Positions 14,595-26,000 of a stretch of 39,116 bases of DNA are shown piece by piece. The notes beneath the pieces are model-generated. The model was not told the DNA's origin. It saw nothing but the letters and a program-made list of their open reading frames with translations, and did no database searches. A program made the translations under genes and the position numbers. Positions within the stretch are counted from its first letter, which is position 1. Every line of letters starts with the position of its first letter. This DNA comes from a virus: positions 1-39,116 of the IMG/VR virus record IMGVR_UViG_3300030329_004978. The stretch is one strand, 5' to 3'.

Positions 14595-17036
14595 ATGGCA
14601 TTAGCACAAGTAGTACAATTAATAATGGCTCAAGACTTAAAAGAAAAAGAGCTCGAAACAAATAAGACTTTAAAATTACTAGAATTGCAAACAGAAAAAG
14701 AAATGCAAGATAAGGCAATTGCTGCTAGATTTTTAGATGATCAGTTAACACAAGCTACTCGTGCAAGAGATTCTTATGAAACTACATTAAAAGATATTTA
14801 CAATATAAGCCCTGAATATAAGACAACTGGTAGTAATGAGATTACAGATGCTCATAAACAGCTATTAGATAATGATCTTACAGGTATAAAAAGTTTATTA
14901 CAAGATATACAAAATGAAACAGATATTTTAAAAGATATAAAATCTCAAGTTATAAGGGGAGAGAATTTATTACAAGATAACTTGCAAAATTATAGAGGCT
15001 TATTATCTACTTTACAACCACATGAATTTGAAAAGTTTGTTCAAGATTTTCAATATGATCCTGACGATGAAGGACCTCAATCTAAAAGACGTTTATCAGA
15101 ATATGAAATAGCTGGAGCTAAAAAATACTTTAAAGAGATTTCTCCTCCTGATAAAATAGATGCTATGCTTGATAGAGATTTGCAAGCTAGGTTAATTACA
15201 AGCGGACTTGAAGAACAAGCTAAAGGTTCATATGCATCTATTATTGGAAGCATTGGACTTACAGATGATGCTGATGAAAATGAAGCAAAACTTCTAGCCT
15301 TAGCGAACTCTGCACTTGAAAACCCAGGATTTATGGATCGAAATCCAGGAATGACTAAAGGTGAAATTACTTCAGCTATATCAGAAATTATAAATTTTAG
15401 TGGACAAAGTGGAGGAAATGTTGAAAATTTTATGGGTATGATAACAGCGTATCCAGGAAGAAGTGGAGAGCTTGTAAGAAATGTATTAGCCTCACATCCT
15501 AGCTTTACTCATGCTTATAGCAATTTAGTAGAATCTTATACTAAAATTGGAAAATTAAGAGAAGAGCGTTCAGGAATAAGTCCTGAAAATAGATTAGATG
15601 TGTTTTCACTTAATTTAGAAGAACTTAATACTAAAGATGAAATATTTAAATACTTTGAAGAAAATACATCAGGGTTAGATGAAACTGCAACTAAAGAAAT
15701 GTTTAAATTAGTAGAAGATAAACTTTTAGGAGAAAACGCTTCTCAAGAAGATAGAGAGAATTTAGGAAAAGAATATGTTAAGGATCATCTAAATATACAA
15801 GCTGGTATAGACATAGAAGATATAAAAGAAATGGATAAAAGGGTTGTTAGAGATGTTTTTTCTCATGAAGTAAATGGTGAGTATGTTTTCTTAAATGAGG
15901 TAGATGGCACATTAGATGCTGAAAAAATATATAACTTTATAAACTTTGATCAATTTTTATCAATGAATACAGATGATGCTATAGACTTTACTAATACTTT
16001 AATTGGGAATGTAGATATAACAAGGCAAGCCACTGGATTAGCATCACCTATGTTTCAACGTCCGCTTATTGGGGGCTCTTTTTATGGTGGAAGAACGATG
16101 CAAAATAAGCTTGATGTAGCTACTACTGGCATGGAAGGTACAGGTTTTTTGACTGCATCATTAATGGGAGCAGGAAGCTTAGGAATGGGCGCTGATGTAA
16201 CTCCTTGGGCAATACAAAGAACTTATTTTACTAAATTAAGAGGAATTCCTAATTCGAAAGTAGGAAATTTTTTATTTGCAAGTGAACAATCATTTGGTTC
16301 CTCTGTAGCAGGATTTGAAATGATGGGTTCTAGGGAGAAGATAGAGGCTTCAGGAATGCCATCTTACTATAAAGCTTATTACGGTTACTTAATGGATAAG
16401 CTTAATTCAGCTGAAGAATGGGAAGGCACTTTAATGCCAGGATCAAAAGCTTGGAATGTTTATGAAATCGAATCTAGATTAGAACAAATAGCGAATAATC
16501 CTAACTCAAATTTATCTAAAGAAGAATTTGTTCAATTCCAAAAAGAAGCTGATAGATTAGGGAAAAATGCTGTTATTTCAGATATTAGAAAGTTAATAGA
16601 AGATAATCCAGATCTAGATAATCCTGATGAAAATATGATGAATTTAATTAAAATTTTAAAGCTAAGTATGCAATATAGGGATGAGGGCAAAATTTTTGAT
16701 ATAGCTAAGGATAGAACTACATTTACAGGAGAAAGAAATAGGTTGGGATTTCCTGAAGTAAATATTATTGAAGGTTATTATGGCGGTGGTTCTGGAGAAA
16801 CTCAATTTTTAGGCTCTGGAGATTACAGGGAGACTTTCGGAGCTGGTGGTACTGGTGGCCTTACAGTTCCACTTAATGTTGTAGGAAGCGCTATTTCTGA
16901 AGCTACTGGAGTTGAATTTTTTGAAGATTGGATACCAGGAGCTGACTTTGGCTTAGCACAACTTAATAGAATAGTAGGATTAGAAAGCGCTTTAGACCAT
17001 TTAAGTAATATTTCAAAAATAGAAATAGAAGAATAA
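14595..17036 (+). CDS. large helical ejection/cargo protein (813 aa)
   Basis: An 813-residue protein with a TAGGAG site. Residues 1-130 are nearly all coiled coil (DLKEKELETNKTLKLLELQT; LLQDIQNETDILKDIKSQVI). The middle is helical and charged. Around residues 495-570 a Gly-rich region occurs (GGSFYGGRTMQ; GTGFLTASLMGAGSLGMGAD) that could insert in or line a membrane channel. The C-terminus again has Gly-rich and acidic segments. This architecture matches internal virion proteins that leave the particle with the genome. It directly precedes the putative virion RNA polymerase and may escort it into the cell. No catalytic signature was recognised. Confidence 0.55.
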   Translation: MALAQVVQLIMAQDLKEKELETNKTLKLLELQTEKEMQDKAIAARFLDDQLTQATRARDSYETTLKDIYNISPEYKTTGSNEITDAHKQLLDNDLTGIKSLLQDIQNETDILKDIKSQVIRGENLLQDNLQNYRGLLSTLQPHEFEKFVQDFQYDPDDEGPQSKRRLSEYEIAGAKKYFKEISPPDKIDAMLDRDLQARLITSGLEEQAKGSYASIIGSIGLTDDADENEAKLLALANSALENPGFMDRNPGMTKGEITSAISEIINFSGQSGGNVENFMGMITAYPGRSGELVRNVLASHPSFTHAYSNLVESYTKIGKLREERSGISPENRLDVFSLNLEELNTKDEIFKYFEENTSGLDETATKEMFKLVEDKLLGENASQEDRENLGKEYVKDHLNIQAGIDIEDIKEMDKRVVRDVFSHEVNGEYVFLNEVDGTLDAEKIYNFINFDQFLSMNTDDAIDFTNTLIGNVDITRQATGLASPMFQRPLIGGSFYGGRTMQNKLDVATTGMEGTGFLTASLMGAGSLGMGADVTPWAIQRTYFTKLRGIPNSKVGNFLFASEQSFGSSVAGFEMMGSREKIEASGMPSYYKAYYGYLMDKLNSAEEWEGTLMPGSKAWNVYEIESRLEQIANNPNSNLSKEEFVQFQKEADRLGKNAVISDIRKLIEDNPDLDNPDENMMNLIKILKLSMQYRDEGKIFDIAKDRTTFTGERNRLGFPEVNIIEGYYGGGSGETQFLGSGDYRETFGAGGTGGLTVPLNVVGSAISEATGVEFFEDWIPGADFGLAQLNRIVGLESALDHLSNISKIEIEE

Positions 17037-17049
17037 TTAGGAGATTTAA

Positions 17050-20000
17050 ATGCCATTACCAGATAATTACTTTGATTTAGTAAATAATCAAAAAAGAAGT
17101 GAAAATCGTTTAACACCTAGCACAGGTATATATAGAGACTTAACTCCAGATGTACAAACTCCACAAGGTGGAAATGCATGGGACTTTTTAGGTAGCACTT
17201 TATGGGGAGCTACTTCAGGAGTAACTTGGGGTTTATCTGAACTTGCAGGATTAGGCCCACAAAAAAAATGGGAAGATATGAATAGTTGGGAAAGAGCTGG
17301 TTGGGTAGTAGGTGAAGGTGGTTCTTTCTTCATTCCTTATGTAGGACCATTTGCTGCAGTAGGTAAAGGTTTAAGTAAAGTTGCTAAAGTTGCAGGTAAT
17401 CCTTGGGTTAAGAAAGCTGTTACTAAAGCAGCTACTTCCTCATTTGATAATATCTCTAGAGATACAGCTGAAATCGTAACTAAGCAAATAAATAAATTAT
17501 CACAACAACAAAATATATCTATAGATCAAGCAAGAAAGCTATTTTCAGATGATATACTTACTGGTTTAAATAAAGTAGCTAAAGATGACATGAGCGTTCA
17601 GTGGATGAAAGATATGCATGTAGCTGGAGATGCATCTAGAAGAGCTAGCGCAAATTTACTAGATAGTTCTTCATATGCTATAAGAAAAGCATTTGATGAT
17701 AATGGTGTTAAGTTAGCACGATCTGAAAGCAATCAATTAGCACAAAGATTTGTAGATGATTTAGGAGAAGGAAAGTATGTAAACGATGTTGCTGAATGGG
17801 TGGAAAGAATATTAGGTGGTTCAGCTCCTGGTAAATTAAGAGAGGTTACTTCAAAATATTTAGGAATGGCTGCACAAGACATGCTATTAATGACTATTCA
17901 CGGTTTAGGTAGTGGTAAAATAAAAGCTTTAGCTCATGGTGAAGATTTTGATCCTATGGAAAGCCTAAGTCACTCAGCTATAATGGCTCTATCTTTTCCA
18001 TTAATAAGAGCTATTCCTGGTGGTGGTAAGGACAATTTAACCACTGGTATAAAAAATGTATTTAGAAACTTTAAAAATACAAATTACAAGGCATTGCAAG
18101 ATGCACATGGAGAGGAAGTTGTTAGGAATTTAGCTAGAGTTATGCTAAGAGGTCAAAATAAAGACTTGTTTAGCAGATCTTCACTAGCAAACACTTCTTG
18201 GAAAATAGGTGGAAAAGAGTATATGGGTGGATCTGAAATACTTAAAGATTTATCTAAAATGCCTATGAATCAGGTTAGAGAACTTTTGAAAAAAATGAAT
18301 GCTAAGGTTAATAATGATCTTTTGAGAATGTGGGGACCAAAATATGCTATTGATTTAGTACAATCAATCCCTAGAATGGGTGTAGGTTTAGTATCAATGA
18401 ATCCTTGGATATTAAATAAAGATGCTTGGGGAACAATGGAAGGCCCAGAATTAGGTTCACATTTATTTATGGCTGCTATAATGACAAAAGGTAGAGGAGC
18501 ATGGGGTAGAGATGCTAAAAGGGCTTATTTCGCTGAATTTACACCATATATGGAAGCTTTAAGAACATTAGGGGTAAATACTAAGAATATAGAAAATGTC
18601 GTAAGAATGAAAGAACGAAAAGCTGATATCATGGCTGAGGGTTCAACACTTTATAATAATAAAGTTACTAGAGAAATTGAAATGATATTTGATGAAGCTA
18701 TAAAAGCCTCTAAATCTTTGCCTACTGGAAGAGATTGGAACAATATAAAGCATTCAAGAGTAGCCGAGTTTAAGCCAATTTATGATTTAATACAAACTTT
18801 TAAAGACCCTAGCATTGATCCTACTAAGATAAAAGTTCAACATTTAGATGCAAAGACATTAGAGGCTATAGGAAATAGACTAAATAAAGTTATTGTTAGG
18901 CAAAATGCTCAAGGAAAAGATTTGACTGTAGGTGATTTAGGATTTCAAAGAACAATGACTGAAGTTAATAAAATCACTACAAAAGAAATGAGTAATACTT
19001 ATAAAGAAATGCTACTTGAGCTTAGCTTTGAATTGGGCTTTCCTATAAGTCAAACTAAAGGAGTTGAAAAATTAACTGCTGGATTAGCTAAAGGAGTCGA
19101 AGGTACTGATTATGGAAATTCAATGATGGTAAATGAGGCCTTAATTGCTTTAAATAAATTAGGCGGAATAGTTGATGTATCGAAAGCTAAAGATGTTGAT
19201 ATTGCCAAATTGATACAAAAAAGCAGATTAAGACCAGAAGAGTTTGATAGAAGGGTTTCTGAGATTGTTGATAAATATATGGATATATTAGGAAAACAGT
19301 ATGGGGATGATTTAAAAGCAACACATCCTGTATTTGATGTTGATGGAACTACACCTAATCATTATTTTAAACATATGGCTGTATCTAAAAATGTAGATGC
19401 AGTAGATAGGTTGTTAAGAATAGTCGAGGGGAATCCTGAAATTCAAACTGATAAAGTTTTTTTAGAAGCTTTTGACAACATCTTTAGAATGAAAGATGGG
19501 AGATTTGCAGAAAGCATCGATGAGTACTTACTTAAAGGAATAGATCCTAATGCTCAAAAAGGTAGTAAAGAATTTGAAATGTCAGAAAGAATGATATTTG
19601 CTAAAGAAGTATTAAGACCTATTTTTGAGCTAAGAAAAACAATGCTACGTGGTAGATCTGGAGACAAATCAACAAAAGAAATATCTTCAAATGATATGGA
19701 AGCTTTAATGGCTAGATATGAAAAAGATATATATAGAGATTTGCCAGCAGATATGAAAAATTTAGAAACATGGTATGGTAGCACAAGAGAATTAATGATG
19801 GAACAAATTTTTAAGATTCAAGGAGCTGATCCAAGAGCAATTAATTTATTGCATTATTTAAGGAATAATAACTGGGCTATAGAATCGCCTGCTGATGGAA
19901 AGCTAACTATACCTGATTTAGCCTCTGTTAAAAAAATGGCTAGAGATACACAAGATCCAAAAGTAATGGAAAAAGCTTTAGAGTCCCACAGACTTATAAC

Positions 20001-23000
20001 AGAAATTTTAGGAGACTTTGTACAACAAGGTGACTTTGTCTTTGATGCAGTTTCAAGATCTAAGAATGTAGAAACAGTTCCTATTGAGACATTAACAAGA
20101 GTAGTTGATTTTCTAGGAAACAGGACTGTTAATGATTTAATGGGTAGAGCAAAAGATCTTTCTTCTGATATAAAAAACATGCCATTGCATGGATTAAGAA
20201 AGGATTTAAAAGATTTAGATGTTGAGATTAATACTGTACTTGAAGGTGTAGATCCAAGTAGAAAAGTTAAAGTTACAGATCCTATTGGAAAAATAGATGA
20301 AATAAGTAAAAGATTGGGACAGCTTGTTACTCAGGTTTCTTCAAGAGCTGGAGCAGATAGTGGGCAAATAAAAGATCCTGTTGTGAGAGATCAAATTAAT
20401 GATATTATTACTAGACTTAATTTATTAAAGACTGATATTAATAAAGAAAGTGGAAAATGGGAAGGTACTTTTGAAAATAGATTAACAGAGCAACAAAAAC
20501 AAATGGGCGATGTATATGGTTTTGAGCAATATTTAGGAAAGCCGATACAAACTATTTTGCACGAATTAATTAGGAGTGAAGCCAAAGGTATTAATTTATT
20601 AGATAAGTCTATAGTAAGATTGAATACTGCCTTACTTCAAAGCAAGAATGCTCTTACTAGTATAGATAAAGCTGAAGCTCAAATGTTAGTAGATAAATTT
20701 GTTGTAGAATGGAATCAATTATATAGAGGTAAAAATGCGCCTAAAGTAGAGTTAAGTGAGTTGATTGAGCAAGTAAATAATGGTGGGTCATTTAGAGATG
20801 GTATAAAAATCATTGAAAAATTAAATCAAAGTATAGATAGAGCTGTTGCTTTTGGTAAGGAAAATCATCCATTAAACCATGAAAGTATTAAGTCAGGAGA
20901 AACCCTGCACGAAGGAAACAAAATTCATGAACATCATAGAAGTGTCCAAGAAATATTAAGAGATAATAATTTATTAGGTGTTGATGGGAACCCAAAAAAG
21001 GACTTTCTTGCAGATATAACTACAGCGACAAATGCAGATCAAATACAACGTGCCTTAGAAACTCATGTTAGAGATTTTATATTTCAAAATGATAAGATTA
21101 GTATTAGTGAAAAAGATAAAACTTGGAATAAATTCTTAGAAAAAGATGCTTCAGAATTAATAATGAATTTAGTAAACAGCTCTCCTATAAAGAAAGTTAA
21201 TATAGCAGGCGTTACACAAAAAGCAAATGAAAGAGTTGTTTTGCAATTTGAAAATGAAGCTTCTGCAATAGGAACTCCAGGTAATCAATGGTTTAAAAAA
21301 CAAGGTTATGAAGTTTTTCATTTAACAGATGCTGTAAGTTATTTAAGAAATGGCAAATTAAGAAATCAATCAATAGATACAGAAGTTAGCCCAGATGCTA
21401 TACAACAATATATTGCAGATGGCTTTAGAGTTAATAAGGCTAATCGTGATGTTATAAAAGCGATGGAAAGCGTTGCTGAACCATTTGAAATAGGTGAGAT
21501 TCTTAAGACTCCGCAAGATAATTTAATATATGCTAGAGTTTCTCCTAGAAATAAAGTTGTTTTTGTAAGAAGCAAAAAGAACTTAGAAAGACTTGATAAA
21601 AATTTTGAAACTTGGTATGATAAAACTTTAAGAAGATATGAAAATGAGAGTGGTGTATTAGCAACAGAATTTAAAAGAGTTTTTGGTCATTTGAAAAACA
21701 AAGCAAATGATACTAGATCTGATATAGAATTAAAATTAATGATGATGTATCTTGAAAGTCAAGGTTCTAGAAGACAGTTTGATTTATATGTACAAGCTTT
21801 AAGAGACCCAGCTTTAAATTCTACAAATATAGCACAAAAAATGTATAAAATAGCAAATTTATCTGATGGTGGAACTACTCAACCAGAAAGTGCACAAGTT
21901 AATAATTGGTTGACAAAATATCATCCTGATGTTACAGTTAGAGGTCAAGCAGCAAGAGAGCTTACTAATAAAGGAGATCGTGTAATAATTGGAAATGATG
22001 GGCCAGCAGAAAGCAAAGACAATTATAGAAATCAAGATTTAAGCATACGAAGAATAGTTGAAAATGCATATAATGATATTGTAGTTGATCCAAACACTCC
22101 TAAAGATTTGCGAAGAATAATGAGAAAGTCTTTTAATGAATTAAATGAAATAGAATCATTAGACAATTCTCTTTTTGATGGAGTCAAGTTTTTAAGCTAT
22201 GGTAAAATGATAAAGCTTATGGCTCAAAAGGGGATGCTAAATAATGACTTTATGGATAGTCCTAATGGCGCAAAAACTGTAATATTTGCAGTAGATGGAG
22301 TAGATGCTAATGGGAATCTAATTTCAAGCAATCAGCTATTAGGAAAAGGCTATTCTGTATATCACCCTGAAGTATCTAAATTTATGACCAATGCAGGTGC
22401 GGATATATTTATTCCTACTACATCTGCTAAAGATTATAGTGGTGTTAATTTAAATGGAACTAAATTAAAAACTTTAGATTTAAGCCGTGGTGTAGAAGCA
22501 AGCTTAAACTTAGGCGCTAATACTAGATCTTTGTTGGCAGACTATACTATGACAATACCTACAGGAAGTATGGGGGTTTCGTTTACTTCTAAAAATGCTA
22601 AAAAAATAAATCTTTCTCCATCTATTTTTGATTTACAAAATAGCTTATCTGTTGATCAGGCTAGAACATTTATGAGGATTGATCAAAAAATATCTGATAT
22701 AAATAGAGAATGGGGATCTTTGCATGGAGATGGAGGTAAGTTGGCTAGATATATGTATGAAGTACAAGAAGAATCTGGCAACTTTATGGAACAAGGAGAA
22801 GCTGGTGTAATAAAAACTTTATTTAGAATGGGAGCTGATCCTAATAATGTAATAGTAAGTCCAGCTTTAAGAAGAATTGTAAGAGAAGGAGATTTTAGAG
22901 TATTAAAACAACATGCTGTAGTTGGGGGTGAAGATAATTTTATAACACCTAATGTATTGAAAGATTTATCAAATCCTTTAAATGTCAAGGTATTTAATTC

Positions 23001-26000
23001 TGAAGGTAATCAACTCACTAGAAGGTCCATGCAACACGGAGGTATTAAATTTAATACAAATACTTTGAAAAATTATCAATTAGGAGATTATTTAGAAGCA
23101 GGAACAACTAGCCTTAAAACTGAAAAATTCATATTTAGAGATGAAAATGGAGTTGATATTGTTATAAGTAAGGATAGGCAAAATAACTTTAGATATGCTA
23201 GTAGCTTATATGATGCTATTGATTCTAAAGGAACTCTAAGATTAAAAGGAGTTGATTCTAAAGGCGCTGAATCAGAGATAGCAATATCTAAAAAATCTTT
23301 AAAAAGTAAATCTGTAGAACAAGCTTTAGAAAGCATTGAAAAGATAGTATCTAGGCATTCATTAAATGGCTTAGATTTAGTAAAACTTCTTAAAGGTGAA
23401 AAAATAACAAAGGATGGTTTTGTATTAGACTTTACTAAACAAAAATTTTGGAAAACTATAAAGGATCAAAATATAGAACTAGCAAATATGTCTCATGCCA
23501 TTCCTAATATAAGTCATGATAAAGTAGTTTTCAGAATTCAGGGATATTCAGAAGGAATGGATGGATTAGTTGAGGTTAATTCATATGATTTAAGAACAGC
23601 TTTACAAAGAGACAATGATGGAGATCACTTGTATTCTCATAATAAGCTACCCTGGGAAAGCTTTAAAGGGTTCTTGAAGGAAAATGGACAAAAAACCGAT
23701 TTTTATATGTTTAATAAATCAGAGTCCTTAACCCGTGAGTTATTAAATCCTTTTGGAATTGGAGAGCAAGGGCAAGCTGGAGAAGTTGCAAATAATGTTG
23801 GATTCCATGAATATTCCAATAAGTTGCATAATTCAAAAATGATTATAGGTACTGTTGTGGGAGCAAGAAGTGCAATAGGATGGATGAATAGAGTTGGATT
23901 TCAAGCTAGGAGGAAACCTACAGATAAGTTTGAAAATTACACTGAGAACCTTATTGATGTAAATCTTAAAGATCTTGCAATATTAGATAAATTTATGGAC
24001 ACTGTTCAAAATTCAGTTGATATCCATGGAGGCAAGCATCCTATAATGGCTGATAAAACTCTTTTAGAAAACTTTATATTTTTTGGAGAAGTTCCTTCTT
24101 CCTTAAATACGAAAGCTAAAGAAAGTTTAAAGTTAATGAGAGGCGACCTATCTTTTGCAAAACATGTAGATAATGCGGCTAATCTTTTATCAGGAAATTT
24201 TAATAAAAATATAAGAGACAGTTTTTTAAAGAAGGAAATATTTAAAGAAATTATTAGAACTTTAAAACAGGCAAATAAAGTTAATAATGAAACTTGGGAT
24301 GAAAGAGGGCAAAGAGTTCCAGAGCCAGATGAATTAAAAGACTATTATTATGATATAAAAAGATTATTTGAAAATCCTACTACTTATTTAGCCTCTAAAA
24401 TGAGAAGAAAAATCTTTATTGCAAATAAATATGAATCATCAGAACTTGCAAACCGATTAAAAAGTGAATATTTTGAAATATTTTTTCCAGATAGTAGAGC
24501 TGATTTGTATAGTGCTGAGAAAAAAAGCAGGTATTTTGATGATATAAGAAAAGGTTTAGCTGACCAGTCAATGAATAAAATATTCAATTGGAAAGGGATA
24601 ACTGGTATTGAAGGCTATAAAGCAGCTTTTAAGGAATCTATAGCTGGCTATACTTTAAGTAGAATATTAGAAAATAAGCATTATTGGGATTGGAACTATG
24701 AAGGAATGAGGCTTCCTAGAGAAATTGCAACAGAAAATAAAACAAATTTATATGATGGAGCTGGATATTTTGTTAGGAATATGGAGAGCTATATAGAAAC
24801 AAGAAGAGCTTTTGGAGAAAGTCATAAGCAGATTATAGATGATGTTTCTAGAGGAGATTATGTATTTGATGCAACTTCGTTTGGAAATAAAAATGGACGA
24901 ACATATAAAAATATGTTAAATGCTGGAATATTAAATACTATGCTAAATAAGCAACATGCAAATTTAGTAAATAGATTAGAATATTTTAATAGTCAACCCT
25001 TTACTGATCCTATGAAAATAAATAAGTTAGTTGATAGATTGCATAATATACAAACTGGTATAAATATTATGGGGATTACTAGATCTAAAGGAATGCTTTT
25101 AGAAAATCCAAATATTCAAATTATACAAGGACCTAAAAATCGTAGTATGAGATTTGCTTCTATTCAGAAATTAGGTTTAAAACCTGGGCAAAGAGTAGCT
25201 ATATATAGTTTAAAGGGAGATGTTAAGATTACTGAAGCTCCAGATACTAAAGATAAAAGTTTTTGGAATATGGTTACTCAATCAACATCTGAAGGAGATA
25301 AGCAAATACCTTTCAATCAATTAAAGTTTATAGGTTATTATGGACAAACAAAAGATGGATATAAAAATAGAGTTGGTTCATTAAGACTTAGAAAAGGATA
25401 TACTTATATTGTAGATAAAAACCCTAATAAATATGGTGGTGAATATTTAGATGCAAATAGTGCAAAGTATGCAGATGCTTTATTTGAAGCCACAACTGGA
25501 TATGATATGTTGCCTGAATCATTTTTAAAAGAAAATGTTGGTCAATTTGTTGAGCAAGCTAGAAATGTAAGGGCTTCTTTAAATTATGGTCAAGTATCTA
25601 CAAATATCAATGCTATGAGCAATGTGGTATTAAAGGATATGTTATATGCTGTAGAATCTTCTAGACAAATAAGAGAGATAGATCAACTTGTATCTGATTT
25701 TAGAAATTCTGTTAAAGATAAGTATATTCCTGAAGATGCTATACTAAATTATTTAATACAGCCTCAACCAATAGCTAATCAATTTTATGGAGATTATGAT
25801 GGAGGTAGGCCTGTATTTAAAACAAATGTAAACCTCGTTAAAAAGGCTATGATGTGGGCTAATAAGAGTGGTAGAGAAGGTTGGACTCAAAGAATTGTTA
25901 GAGATATGGAGGCATATGCTAGGGGTGAGCAAAGAAATCCAGATGCTTCACCATATGACAGAATGTATTCAGATGGGATAGATTATGATGCATTAGGTAA